A stretch of DNA of 53,731 nucleotides from Deltaproteobacteria bacterium (GCA_007130885.1 SLRQ01000053.1:1-53731), one strand, 5' to 3'; counted from the stretch's first letter, positions 25,886 to 35,328 are shown. Translations and numbers: made by a program. Notes: a model not told the origin generated them from the sequence alone.

Positions 25886-27715
25886 ATGAGCAAACGGAGC
25901 CGCCCGAACGAAGGGACAATTAGGGTTCTAAGTGAAAGCCTGGCAAACAAGATAGCTGCCGGGGAGGTCGTCGAGCGTCCTGCTTCCGTAGTAAAGGAGC
26001 TGGTTGAAAACTCCATCGACGCGGGTGCCTCCCGAATCGAGGTTCTTTTCGAGGGTGGCGGTAGCGACCTAATCGAGGTGGTGGACGACGGCGCCGGCAT
26101 GAGCTTCGAGGATGCCGGCTTGTGTCTGGATCGTCACGCGACGAGTAAGCTTCGGAGCGCGGAGGATCTATTTGCGATCAGCTCCCTTGGCTTCCGTGGG
26201 GAAGCTCTTCCCTCGATAGCGGCGGTGTCCGAGGTCGAGATACTGACCCGCCGGCAGGGAGACGTTTCGGGGACGCTGGTCCGCAGCGAGGGTGGTCGAG
26301 TATCGGAGCATGTAGAGGCCGGGGCTCCAGCCGGTACCAGAGTTCGGGTCAAAGACCTATTCCGTAACGTACCTGCGAGACGCAAGTTCCTACGCAAGCC
26401 GAGCACCGAGGCCGCAAAAGCCTCCGAGACGTTGGTGCGAATCGCGCTGGCCCATCCGGAGATCGGGTTTCAGGTGCGCGCCGGCACTCGCAGCCGTTTT
26501 AGTTCTCCGAAGGGGGCATCTCTCTCCGAACGTGTCGGCATAGCCTTGGGAAGAGAGATGACCGGACACTTGCACCCTGTCGCTGGGGGGCTGGATGGGG
26601 CTAGGGTCACAGGACTTATCTCGGGCCCGGAGATCAGCAAGGGGGTCAACAGGAGCATCTACCTATACGTAAACGGGCGCTATGTGAGAGACCGTTCCCT
26701 CAATCACGCGGTCTCGAGTGCTTATGGGGACATGCTCGACAGGGGACGTTTTCCGGTGGCCGTTTTGTTCGTCGACATGCCGGTCGACAGCGTCGATGTG
26801 AATGTTCATCCGCAGAAAACCGAGGTTCGTTTCTCCGACGGCCACACCGTGTACAAGGCGGTTGCTTCCGCTGTGTCCGCGGCTCTGCGTGTGGCGGGTC
26901 CAAGCAAGCCCTATCAAATCCAGCGAGTGCCTGAAGGGAATGGACCTGGCAGCGGTAATAGAGGGGAAGGCGCCACGAAGGGGTTTCTCGATCATCGTTC
27001 GAGGGTGCTGGATGCGTTGGAGCGTTTCCGCCCGTCTCGAGAGCGGCCTCCAGGCCTGTTCATGGCGAGGGAGCCCTGTCCTGGTGGACAGCCTCCGCTC
27101 GTGGAAGAAAGCCCGTCGGCCGTGGAAGCAGGTTTCTTTGGCGGTCTTCGCGTAATCGGACAGCTTGGTGCAAGCTACATCGTGTGCGAGGGGGCTGACT
27201 GCTTGGTGCTGGTGGATCAACACGCCGCGCATGAGAGGCTGGCCTTCGAAAGGTTACGAAAGGCGCGCTTGAACAAAAGGGTCCCGACGCAGGCCCTTTT
27301 GTCCCCACGCACGATCGAGCTGCCGGCCGGGCAGATGGAAAGGATCGAGGAGCATCTCGATGTCCTCGCGGAGGCCGGTTTCGACATATCGTCCATGGGT
27401 GGAGATTCGTTGGCTTGCCGCGGCGTCCCCGCCGAGATATCGGGGGACCAGGCGGATCGAGTGCTTCTGGATCTGCTTGACGAGCTTACGTCACTGGGCG
27501 TGTCGAGCAGCTTCGAGCGCGCGGTGGACCAAGCTCTTTCCACCGTGGCCTGTCACTCGGCCGTCCGCGCTGGGCGGGCACTGTCGACAGAAGAGTGCTC
27601 GGCGCTTCTAGAGAGGCTGGATGAAGTGGATTTTGGAGCCAACTGTCCTCACGGGCGTCCGGTGACCGTAATCTTCTCGACAGGCGAGATCGAGCGGCGA
27701 TTTGGTAGGCGATGA
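25886..27715 (+). CDS. mutL: DNA mismatch repair protein MutL (endonuclease type)
   Basis: A 609-aa protein of usual length. The N-terminal GHKL ATPase has KIAAGEVVERPASVVKELVENS-type motifs at ~22-43 and DDGAGM at 67-72. The C-terminal domain carries the metal-dependent endonuclease motif DQHAX2EX4E (Asp444), ACHSAVRAG and CPHGRP. The protein should therefore nick the new strand itself, as in organisms that lack MutH. Its TGA overlaps the miaA ATG. Confidence 0.96.
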   Translation: MSKRSRPNEGTIRVLSESLANKIAAGEVVERPASVVKELVENSIDAGASRIEVLFEGGGSDLIEVVDDGAGMSFEDAGLCLDRHATSKLRSAEDLFAISSLGFRGEALPSIAAVSEVEILTRRQGDVSGTLVRSEGGRVSEHVEAGAPAGTRVRVKDLFRNVPARRKFLRKPSTEAAKASETLVRIALAHPEIGFQVRAGTRSRFSSPKGASLSERVGIALGREMTGHLHPVAGGLDGARVTGLISGPEISKGVNRSIYLYVNGRYVRDRSLNHAVSSAYGDMLDRGRFPVAVLFVDMPVDSVDVNVHPQKTEVRFSDGHTVYKAVASAVSAALRVAGPSKPYQIQRVPEGNGPGSGNRGEGATKGFLDHRSRVLDALERFRPSRERPPGLFMAREPCPGGQPPLVEESPSAVEAGFFGGLRVIGQLGASYIVCEGADCLVLVDQHAAHERLAFERLRKARLNKRVPTQALLSPRTIELPAGQMERIEEHLDVLAEAGFDISSMGGDSLACRGVPAEISGDQADRVLLDLLDELTSLGVSSSFERAVDQALSTVACHSAVRAGRALSTEECSALLERLDEVDFGANCPHGRPVTVIFSTGEIERRFGRR

Positions 27716-28698
27716 CATCGAAGCGACCTCCAATAATCGTGCTTTCCGGTCCTACTGCCTGCGGAAAGAGCGATCTGGCCCTGCGTTTGGCAACGATGCT
27801 CGATGTAGAGATTGTCACTGCGGATAGCCAGCAGGTCTACAGTGGGCTCGATGTCGGTACGGCCAAGCCGACCATGTCGGACAGAGCACGTGTTCCGCAC
27901 CACCTTCTGGATATTGCTTCTCCCGGCGACCAGCTGACCGCGGCACAGTTCGTACGACTCGCCGATGACGCGATCCTGGCAATCGCGGATAGGGGGAGAA
28001 CTCCTTTGATAGTCGGCGGAACCGGCCTTTGGCTCCGGGCCTTGCTGCGAGGACTCGTCGATGCCCCTTCCAGGGACACTGTTCTTCGGGACGAGCTCAT
28101 GGCCGAGGAGGAGACCTCGGGAGCAGGCACGTTGCATCGGAAGCTTTCCCGATTGGATCCGAAAACGGCCGATAGGTTGCATCCAAACGATCTGGTGCGA
28201 ATCGTCCGCGCGCTGGAGGTATACGAGCTTTCCGGGCGAACTCTGTCGGAGCATCATAGCCGCCACGGTTTTCAGACAAGGCGCTATCCTTATCGCTTTT
28301 TCGCCTTGACGATCGAGCGGACGGAGCTGAGGAGCAAAATATCGACCCGCACCGGCGCCATGCTCGAGGCGGGATGGGTCGAGGAGGTGCGTGGTCTTTT
28401 GGCGGCGGGGGTAAGTCGAACCAGGCTGGAGAAGGTCATCGGTTACGGAGAGCTGGCATCCCACCTGCTTGGCGAGCTTCGTTTAGAGGAGGCCAGGGAC
28501 CGCATAGTTTCGAGAACGTGGCGATATGCAAAACGACAGCTCATGTGGCTTCGCAAAGAGCCGCAAGTCGAGTGGCTGCGGCCTCCGGTGGACGTAGAGA
28601 CAGTGGCCGGAGCCGCGGTGGTCAAGAAGTCATCCACTGGAGTAGGTCACCTCGCCGCCTCGCCCGGCATGACTCGAGAGTCGAGCGGAGAGTCGTGA
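27712..28698 (+). CDS. miaA: tRNA dimethylallyltransferase MiaA
   Basis: A 328-aa protein that adds the dimethylallyl group to A37 of tRNAs reading UNN codons. GPTACGKSDLA is the P-loop and DSQQVYSGLDVGTAKP the diagnostic motif at ~40-54. It overlaps mutL (ATGA) and aroA (GTGA). mutL-miaA is a common bacterial pairing. Confidence 0.96.
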   Translation: MTSKRPPIIVLSGPTACGKSDLALRLATMLDVEIVTADSQQVYSGLDVGTAKPTMSDRARVPHHLLDIASPGDQLTAAQFVRLADDAILAIADRGRTPLIVGGTGLWLRALLRGLVDAPSRDTVLRDELMAEEETSGAGTLHRKLSRLDPKTADRLHPNDLVRIVRALEVYELSGRTLSEHHSRHGFQTRRYPYRFFALTIERTELRSKISTRTGAMLEAGWVEEVRGLLAAGVSRTRLEKVIGYGELASHLLGELRLEEARDRIVSRTWRYAKRQLMWLRKEPQVEWLRPPVDVETVAGAAVVKKSSTGVGHLAASPGMTRESSGES

Positions 28699-30035
28699 AG
28701 CGGATCGTCGTAAAGCCGGCCGTGCGTCCTCTGCGGGGAGCACTAAAAGTGCCTGGAGACAAATCCATCGCTCACAGGGCGCTGCTTCTCGCCGGCATGA
28801 GTGACGGAGTGTCTCGCTTGCGAGGTTTGCCCCCGGGCTTGGATGTTGCAGCCACGAGGCGTGCCATGGAGTCCCTTGGAGTGGAAATCACCGGCGAAGG
28901 CGATAGCGGGATCCTAGTGCGGGGAAGGGGCTTGAACGGGCTTGCGGCGCCAAGCGGGCCGATCGATTGCGGCAACTCCGCAACGACGGCACGGCTCCTG
29001 GCCGGTGTCGTCGCGGGCCGTGGATTCTCCGTGAAGCTCGCTGGTGACGAGACGCTATCTGTTCGCCCCATGGAGAGGATAGCCGTACCGCTTTCGAGAA
29101 TGAATGCGCGTGTGAGCGGCCGCACGACAAGCTCCCGAACCACTCTACCTCTGATCGTGGGAGGGGATGAGCCTCTACTCGGAGCGCATCACCGGCTCTC
29201 CATGGCTAGTGCCCAAGTCAAGTCATGTCTACTTCTGGCAGGGCTGCGCGCTCGAGGAGAGACGGCTGTTACGGAGCCTCGTGTCTCAAGGAATCACACA
29301 GAGAACATGCTCCGCGCGCAGGGTGTCGAGCTATACGGACATGGTCGCACGGTGATGCTTCGGGGTCCGGCAAGGCGGCTCGAGCCGCTGGATCTCGAGC
29401 TGCCGGGCGACGCGTCATCGGCTGCATTCATGCTTGTCGCCGCCCTATTGTTGACGGGCAGCGTGGTCGATATCGACGGGGTCGGTTTGAACCCGACGAG
29501 GCTGGGTTTCGTCGATGCGCTAAGGCGCATGGGGGGCGAAATAGAAGGCGAGGTGCTCTCCGAATGCGCTGGGGAGGCCGCCGGCTGCTTGCGTGCGGTA
29601 GGTGGCGCGCCTCTCCGAGGAACGGATGTTCTTGCCGATGAGACCCCCCGTCTCCTAGACGAGATTCCGGTGTTGGCTGTGGCTGCCGCTCTTGCGCGGG
29701 GAAGGACCCGTTTCCTTGGATGCGGCGAGCTTCGCTACAAGGAAAGCGATCGAATCGCCGTCGTGGTTGAAATGTTGCGGGCGTTCGGCGTGCACGTGAA
29801 GGAGTACTCGGATGGATTCGACGTCACGGGGACAGCTGGCGAGCCGCTGGAGGGAGGTGGACGAGTAGAATCAAAGGGGGACCATCGAATCGCCATGGCG
29901 GCCGTGGTGCTGGCTTTGACGGCGAGGAAACCTACGACGGTGTGCGACTCGGCGGTCATAGCCAACTCTTACCCGGCCCTATTCGATGCACTTGCCCGCT
30001 TGCATGACGGATCTGTCGTATGCGAGGAGGGCTGA
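28695..30035 (+). CDS. aroA: 3-phosphoshikimate 1-carboxyvinyltransferase (EPSP synthase)
   Basis: A 446-aa enzyme that joins PEP to shikimate-3-phosphate in aromatic amino acid synthesis. LKVPGDKSIAHRAL near residue 16-29 contains the substrate-binding Lys and Ser; NSATTARLL and the C-terminal GDHRIAMA are present. The GTG start at 28695 overlaps the miaA stop (GTGA) and gives a normal N-terminus. A longer in-frame reading from 28374 would overlap miaA by over 300 bp and is rejected. Confidence 0.95.
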   Translation: MKRIVVKPAVRPLRGALKVPGDKSIAHRALLLAGMSDGVSRLRGLPPGLDVAATRRAMESLGVEITGEGDSGILVRGRGLNGLAAPSGPIDCGNSATTARLLAGVVAGRGFSVKLAGDETLSVRPMERIAVPLSRMNARVSGRTTSSRTTLPLIVGGDEPLLGAHHRLSMASAQVKSCLLLAGLRARGETAVTEPRVSRNHTENMLRAQGVELYGHGRTVMLRGPARRLEPLDLELPGDASSAAFMLVAALLLTGSVVDIDGVGLNPTRLGFVDALRRMGGEIEGEVLSECAGEAAGCLRAVGGAPLRGTDVLADETPRLLDEIPVLAVAAALARGRTRFLGCGELRYKESDRIAVVVEMLRAFGVHVKEYSDGFDVTGTAGEPLEGGGRVESKGDHRIAMAAVVLALTARKPTTVCDSAVIANSYPALFDALARLHDGSVVCEEG

Positions 30036-30090
30036 AGCAAGCAGGCGGCCCGGTATGGACCAACTGTATTCCCCATGTTAGGAGCGCTCC

Positions 30091-30798
30091 ATGTCCACCA
30101 AGAGGCGCGTGATCATTGTGGCTATAGATGGGCCCGCCGGCTCTGGAAAGACTACGCTGGCAGAGGGTCTGGCCGAGCGTTTGGGGTTCGTGCGTGTGGA
30201 CACTGGGGCGATTTACCGAGCGGTGGCTTTGCTGGCACTGCGCAATGGCATTGATCTGGAAGACGAGGAGTCCTTGACCCGATTGCTCGACGGTCTGGAT
30301 CTCTCTTTTGGCATGGAGCAAGGCGTCAATAAGGTGCTATTGGCTGGCGACGATGTAACGGATGAGATCAGGGATCCCAAGGTATCGGATGCCGCATCGA
30401 AGGTGAGCGCTTTGCCCAAGGTTCGTGCCGGCCTATTGGGGCTTCAGCGCAAGCTGGCTCTGGACTGCGGCGCCCCCGGGGCAATTCTAGAGGGGCGTGA
30501 CATCGGAACCGTCGTCTTCCCGGAGGCGGACTTCAAGTTTTTCGTGACCGCCTCCGAGGACGAGCGAGCGCGCCGCCGGTATGAGGAGCTGAAGGCAAAG
30601 GGCCTCTCCGTTACGCGAGATTCCGTGGCCAGGGAGCAGGCTTCTCGCGACGAGCGAGACATATCCAGAACGGTTTCACCGCTCGAACGGGCTGACGATG
30701 CCGTTGTCATCGACTCCACGAACAAGCCGCCCAGCGAGGTAGTCGACGAACTCCAGAACATAGTCACCAGCGCGGGCATTAGCGCAAGACCGCGGTGA
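30091..30798 (+). CDS. cmk: Cytidylate kinase
   Basis: A 235-aa (d)CMP kinase. AIDGPAGSGKTTLA is the P-loop at ~11-24, and DTGAIYRAVAL, LEGRDIGTVVFP and SRDERD are diagnostic. An aroA-cmk order is common in bacteria. A GTGA at its end could couple it to the next gene. Confidence 0.96.
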   Translation: MSTKRRVIIVAIDGPAGSGKTTLAEGLAERLGFVRVDTGAIYRAVALLALRNGIDLEDEESLTRLLDGLDLSFGMEQGVNKVLLAGDDVTDEIRDPKVSDAASKVSALPKVRAGLLGLQRKLALDCGAPGAILEGRDIGTVVFPEADFKFFVTASEDERARRRYEELKAKGLSVTRDSVAREQASRDERDISRTVSPLERADDAVVIDSTNKPPSEVVDELQNIVTSAGISARPR

Positions 30799-30884
30799 AT
30801 GCGGTCGGTAGTAGGTCAGGGATTCCAGGCATGATCGTGTCTTTGCTTTACCCGCGGCCTGCTATGAGGTTAGCTTGCGCTGTT

Positions 30885-32105
30885 ATGACATTCTACGAGG
30901 CAGCACTCGACATCCTGAACAAGGAAGGCAAACCCCTACACTACGAGGACATCACTCGAAGGGCACTGGAAGAGGGGTTGCTTTCCCACGTCGGAAGGGT
31001 GCCCGGCGACATAATGCTGGCTCGGCTGCTGGCCATGGCCAAGCGGGACGACGGTCGGAACATAGCGGTAGTGGAGCCCGGCGTGTTCGGTCTTGCGGAA
31101 TGGGGAATCGAGCAACATGAGGAGGCTCTGAAGGCTACGGAGCCCGATAGGCCGCAAGCCGAGGAAAGCCTGCGCTCTAATGAGCGGACACCGCTGACGC
31201 TGGCTGAGCGGCGCGCCGTCAAGGAGGCCGAACGCGCGGGCCGCTTCGAGAGCGAGGACAAGGAGGCCAGGGCCAGGGCCAAGCGAAGGCGGCGGCGTCC
31301 CAAGAGAGGCGAAACGACGGCTGATGCACTGGCGTCGATAATCAACGAGATCGGGGGAGGTCCAATTGATTTGATTTACGTCGTTGAGGCGTTGCCAAGG
31401 CAGCCGTCGTTGCCGTCCGACATGCCGTCCGATATCGAAGGCCTCCGGGGGTTGGCGAAAGCCGACAATGACCTTCGCAAAGCTGAGAAGATGCACCCCC
31501 GATTCCAGTTGGAAGACGACAGAATAACGCTTTTGCCGGATGTTCCCGCGGAAGAAAAGGAAGCGGAGCCCGAGGAGGTCGCAAAGACTGATGGTACGCT
31601 TGTTGTGCCGCGTCCCGACGCATACTCCAGCGTAGGCTCCTCATTGCTCGTGGCTCTGCGCGGATTGACGCCGGAGAAACTCGAGGCGGCCCTGCTCGAG
31701 CTTGCCGCCAGGCACTCCTTGACCGACGCCAAGGTAGCCAAGCGCTCAGCCAAGGGAAGCCCGCTCTTTACTGGGATGGTGCGTCCCGGCTCGAGTCAGA
31801 TTCGTGTGGCGGTCCGCATGCTTCTTTCCGGACGCGACATTAGGGCCGATGACGTGGACGAGGTTCGCACGGATCTCGAAAACTATGGCGCGACCGCCGG
31901 ATTAGTTCTCTCGCTCGGAAAAGTGACGCGCGGCGCCCGTTCCCGTGCCGAGGACATGAGCCAGAAGCCCGTTCTCCTTTTCGATGGCGAAAGGCTGGCT
32001 GTCGCTTTCGCGCGGGCCGGTTTGGGTGTTCGGGTGCGTCTGGAAGAGACCGTCGAGGTGTTTCCGGGTGCCCTCGAATCGATCACTTCAAATGAATCCA
32101 CATAG
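30885..32105 (+). CDS. HARE-HTH domain protein with Mrr-like, apparently degenerate nuclease domain
   Basis: A 406-aa protein. Residues 1-75 are a HARE-HTH winged helix (MTFYEAALDILNKEGKPLHY), the domain found in RNA polymerase delta, ASXL and restriction enzymes. A charged linker with RRRRRPKR at ~135 follows, then a second winged-helix-like part (~150-215). The last ~140 residues resemble Mrr/RecB-like nucleases (VEVKR-type beta-hairpin, SLGKVTRGARSRA), but the D-(Q/E)-X-K metal site reads QIRVAVRM, so cutting activity is doubtful. It may bind DNA or modified DNA in regulation. The ATG at 30885 gives the domain-typical N-terminus; a GTG at 30795 overlapping the cmk stop is the alternative. 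Confidence 0.7.
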   Translation: MTFYEAALDILNKEGKPLHYEDITRRALEEGLLSHVGRVPGDIMLARLLAMAKRDDGRNIAVVEPGVFGLAEWGIEQHEEALKATEPDRPQAEESLRSNERTPLTLAERRAVKEAERAGRFESEDKEARARAKRRRRRPKRGETTADALASIINEIGGGPIDLIYVVEALPRQPSLPSDMPSDIEGLRGLAKADNDLRKAEKMHPRFQLEDDRITLLPDVPAEEKEAEPEEVAKTDGTLVVPRPDAYSSVGSSLLVALRGLTPEKLEAALLELAARHSLTDAKVAKRSAKGSPLFTGMVRPGSSQIRVAVRMLLSGRDIRADDVDEVRTDLENYGATAGLVLSLGKVTRGARSRAEDMSQKPVLLFDGERLAVAFARAGLGVRVRLEETVEVFPGALESITSNEST

Positions 32106-32117
32106 GCCTAAACTCCC

Positions 32118-32786
32118 ATGACTCATCGAACCTCGATGCCAATGAAACATGCCTTGTCATCACCCCCGATTGCCGGTTTGATAGCAATTTGCCTGCTCGT
32201 GGCATTGACTTCCCCCGCCTCTTGCGCGCACCGACAGGCATCCGAGTCGGAGAAGGACTCCGGCGACCCGTCTCCCGGCTTGGCCGTAGCGCCTTTCTTC
32301 CCTCTGGCGGTCGATAACGAGTGGCGCTACACCGGCAGCCACCTCGGCCAGCAGCGCGAGCAAGAGATCAGGATCGTGGGCCGGGACGGCCCATGGTTCG
32401 TGGACAGCGAAGGTGAGAAGTTCATGGTCGACGCGGAAGGACTTAGAACACCGGACAGATATCTTCTGCGGGCGCCTTTGGAGCCTGGTGGAAGCTGGAA
32501 GTCGACGGTTAGCCTTACCGCAACGGAGAGCTACAAGATCGACGAGGTCGGTGTTACGACCAGGGTTCCAGCGGGAGTTTTCCACGGATGCACCAAGGTG
32601 ACCGCTCGTCTTCGAATAGATACGGCCACGAGATTGGTGAAGACGGACACCTTTTGTCCAGGTGTGGGCCTGGTGAGAATTAAGTCCTTCGTCGAATCGG
32701 AGGGAAGAGGCCGCATCCCCCAGGGAGAGCTCGTCTTGGAGGACTATGAGCTCTCCCCAGGGGAGGATGAAGGAAACGAGAGCTAG
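32118..32786 (+). CDS. Lipoprotein of unknown function (222 aa)
   Basis: It has a hydrophobic signal segment at 18-35 and a lipobox PASC at Cys36, then a beta-rich domain with the pattern FFPLAVDNEWRYTG, seen in many deltaproteobacterial secreted proteins of unknown role (often annotated as hypothetical lipoproteins). It lies 12 bp after the HARE gene and could be in that operon. Confidence 0.65.
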   Translation: MTHRTSMPMKHALSSPPIAGLIAICLLVALTSPASCAHRQASESEKDSGDPSPGLAVAPFFPLAVDNEWRYTGSHLGQQREQEIRIVGRDGPWFVDSEGEKFMVDAEGLRTPDRYLLRAPLEPGGSWKSTVSLTATESYKIDEVGVTTRVPAGVFHGCTKVTARLRIDTATRLVKTDTFCPGVGLVRIKSFVESEGRGRIPQGELVLEDYELSPGEDEGNES

Positions 32787-32812
32787 GAATACGCCCGATT
32801 TCCGGTCCCTGA

Positions 32813-34546
32813 TTACTCGCTGCGATGCGCCTCGAAGGAGCCCCTAGCGCTCTCCTCTTTTTCATCGAGTCCCATCGTGCCCGTCCAAATACCGTCGGTA
32901 AGAGCTTCGGGACGAAGATCGCGTGAGTCGTCGATCATCAGCGCGGTACCTTCCAGAGCCAGTATGCTCGAAGGACGGCTTGCTAGGTCGTCGAGCAGGC
33001 CGTCGACGACGGCGCCCGTGGCGCCCAAGCCGGCATCACAGTACCCCTCCAGAGAGTCCACGGATAGACGAGCCACTCCTATGTCCAGGTAGCCGTCGAC
33101 CGTCCCATCGGCCTCGTCCAAGATTCCTGCTACCGCCTCGCAGTCAATGGCACCTCGAAGAAGGTCGGCTGTGCTGGATGCGCCGGCAACGATGTAGGGA
33201 TACACGATCTCAAGTATGAAAAGGTGGAAGAAGCTCGCGTACCGCAACTCTCTCTCGTGATATCCCATTCGCAGGGTTTCGCCCTCAACCCGGACCTCGT
33301 AGCTCGTGTTTATCTCTCCTATGTGCGTATTGCGCAATGCCACGCGATGCTCATCGCAGCCGGGGAAGGGCTCGGGCTCGCATCCCTCCCGCCATCTGAA
33401 GATCACCGTCTCCCACTGCTCGCTTGCAAGCAGTCTCCCATCCCAGGACTCCTCGATCGTCAGTGTGCCTTCGAAGGACATCTTCGTGACTACCTGCGAG
33501 AGATCGCCTAGAAGATCTAGAAGCCGCATGAAATCGGGTGGAACGATGCTTCGCAGGAGCTGATCGACGTAAGAGATAGCGGTTTCCCGCATAAACCCAA
33601 GGCTGTAGCCCGACTGTTCCTCCAGTAGGTTTATGAGGAAGCGTGCCGGATCATCCGGATGCTCGAAGATTTTGGCAACGAGATCGAGCAGCTCCCCGGC
33701 TTTGCCCGGCACCGCTCCCGTTGTGTCGAGATCGGTCCGAAGCTCATAAATGCCCGTTGGGTCCATTTCGGCCGCGATGAGCAGAACCTCTGCGCTGGAG
33801 TTTTGTCCGCCTTCCAGCGAGATCCCTTCAACGCAGCCGGCGGCCACCGTGGCGACCGCGTTTCTGCCCCGGGCCAGAACCGTCACTTGCTGCTGATCCG
33901 ACAGCTCTTCGAACGAAAGCGAGTCGGTCAGCCCCATTGACCTCCGCTCTATGGCGGTCGAAAGCTTTCCATCCAGTACATCGCGGCAGGAATGAGAGTT
34001 TCCGTCGAATATTGACACGTCGACCTCGTCAATGGGCTGCCTCGCCTGCTCGTGGTAGGTGACTCTGACTATCAATGTAGCCGGCGCATCCTCGGATGCG
34101 ACCACCTCGACCGGTGCGACAATCATATCGGTGTAGTCGCTGCTCACCCGCACCCCGAAGGCCGCCGGTTCTCCGCCCGACACGACCTCCAATTCAACGA
34201 CGCCATCCGGCCCGGTAAAGGCTCTCCCTGATGCGAGATGGGCACCTCCGGTCTCTCCCGATAGCTCGAAAGAGATTCTTTCATCCGGCACGGGACGCCC
34301 ATCGAGGGAGAGGCGTACGGAAATGGTGGCTACCGAGTATGTCGTCAGGACCAGCGGAGAGTCGTTGAGAATCTCCTTTTGGTACTCCGGCTTCCTCGTC
34401 GGTGGTTTTTCTGGTGACTCTCTCTCATCCGACGGTGGGGGAGCGGCCGCCGGTGGACGATCTTCCGGAGGGGAAGCTACAGGCACTAATTCATCTCCAC
34501 CACAGGCGGCGAGTGCAAGAAATGCAACAAATAGGGTTGTACGCAT
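32813..34546 (-). CDS. Large lipoprotein with a Big1-like domain
   Basis: A 577-aa lipoprotein: lipobox LAAC with Cys15, a Pro-rich linker (25-55), and a bacterial Ig-like Big1 domain at ~60-150 (SVRLSLDGRPVPDERISF). A middle region (150-300) resembles beta-sandwich domains, and the remainder is unique. Probable surface or outer-membrane protein. Its ATG has GGAG upstream and sits 50 nt after the predicted start of a transcript from a perfect sigma-54 promoter. Confidence 0.75.
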   Translation of the reverse strand: MRTTLFVAFLALAACGGDELVPVASPPEDRPPAAAPPPSDERESPEKPPTRKPEYQKEILNDSPLVLTTYSVATISVRLSLDGRPVPDERISFELSGETGGAHLASGRAFTGPDGVVELEVVSGGEPAAFGVRVSSDYTDMIVAPVEVVASEDAPATLIVRVTYHEQARQPIDEVDVSIFDGNSHSCRDVLDGKLSTAIERRSMGLTDSLSFEELSDQQQVTVLARGRNAVATVAAGCVEGISLEGGQNSSAEVLLIAAEMDPTGIYELRTDLDTTGAVPGKAGELLDLVAKIFEHPDDPARFLINLLEEQSGYSLGFMRETAISYVDQLLRSIVPPDFMRLLDLLGDLSQVVTKMSFEGTLTIEESWDGRLLASEQWETVIFRWREGCEPEPFPGCDEHRVALRNTHIGEINTSYEVRVEGETLRMGYHERELRYASFFHLFILEIVYPYIVAGASSTADLLRGAIDCEAVAGILDEADGTVDGYLDIGVARLSVDSLEGYCDAGLGATGAVVDGLLDDLASRPSSILALEGTALMIDDSRDLRPEALTDGIWTGTMGLDEKEESARGSFEAHRSE

Positions 34547-34607
34547 GGCCGGCTCCGATCATTTTTTGTTTGGGTAGCGAATTACTGCTGGGCCGCTTTC
34601 GGAGTCG

Positions 34608-34622
34608 GCAATCACCGTGCCA
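34608..34622 (-). promoter_or_regulatory. Consensus sigma-54 (-24/-12) promoter of the Big1-domain lipoprotein
   Basis: On the minus strand TGGCACGGTGATTGC matches TGGCACGRNNNTTGC at every defined position. Transcription would start near 34597, giving a ~50-nt leader. The gene should need an enhancer-binding protein. Confidence 0.75.
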
Positions 34623-34765
34623 CCTCGAAAGACAACGTGGGGCTACGAGGTTCCACTTGATAAAACCCGCGTTGTTTCAATGGTTTGTAGGCTTCGAGGC
34701 TGTCGGGGGTCGGATAGGCGCGGAGGCATGCGTCAGTCCACACCTGCCGGAAACTACTGCCCCTA

Positions 34766-34782
34766 CGTCCGAGAAACGGACG
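34766..34782. repeat. CGTCCG-N5-CGGACG palindrome
   Basis: A perfect 6-bp inverted repeat centred about 175 bp upstream of the predicted sigma-54 transcript start. It is a candidate activator site by position only. Confidence 0.35.
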
Positions 34783-35151
34783 AGACGGTGAGCTGCGATG
34801 CCGGCGTTACGGTGAGACTGAAACATTTGACCATCGCTGATACAGGGCTACCATCTTTATGTGAGGGTGACGGAAAAGGACGATGCCATGACAGTTCTTG
34901 CGTACAAACGGTGCGGCGGACACCAACTCGTCACGTCACGAGCGAAAGGTCTTCAGGTCAAAAAATCGCCTGATATCAGATGCTTGATTGGGGAAAAGGT
35001 TGTTCTGCCCCGTAATGCCGGGTATGAGCATCATTCTTGCAGCATAATGAAGTGGCCCCTGCGGTCACGTGGCGGGCCGGAAAGTAGAAACAAGGACCTC
35101 GAACAAGGAAGGCGGGCGAGCGAGAGGCTGACGGCGCCCCGGGAGAAGGTC

Positions 35152-35328
35152 ATGCTCGACGCGTTCATAATCGAAGAGATCAAGAGGCAGGAGGAGGAAC
35201 GCCGACGTGAGCAGGAACGACGGCCGACCATTCCTCTGGAGGACGACGATGTCGGTCCACCGGCCAGGCAAGGCAACGATGAGGGTGAGACCGACCGGGG
35301 AGTCGTAATAATCGACTACTCGGCATGA
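35152..35328 (+). CDS. Small conserved-type protein (58 aa)
   Basis: It begins MLDAFIIEEIKRQEEERRRE, a helical basic/acidic stretch, followed by a Pro/Asp-rich linker and an IIDYS end. Short proteins starting with MLDAFIIDEIKRRE are common in myxobacteria and are of unknown role. The ATG at 35152 has GGGAGAAGG upstream. The longer in-frame ORF from 34861 has no family-like N-terminus. Confidence 0.65.
   Translation: MLDAFIIEEIKRQEEERRREQERRPTIPLEDDDVGPPARQGNDEGETDRGVVIIDYSA

Larger units (their letters stand above)
34547..35151. other. Intergenic region between divergent genes
   Basis: These 605 bp contain the sigma-54 promoter and palindrome above and a possible sigma-70 promoter (TTGACC at 34827, 16-bp spacer, TACCAT) pointing right. 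An ORF running from 34861 into the next gene is not convincing as protein. No RNA gene was recognised. Confidence 0.5.

Noticed and set aside
28374..28694. N-terminal extension of aroA
   Set aside because: It overlaps miaA in another frame, and the GTG at 28695 gives the normal EPSP synthase start.
34861..35151. N-terminal extension of the 58-aa protein
   Set aside because: The residues show no family features and a good Shine-Dalgarno serves the ATG at 35152.
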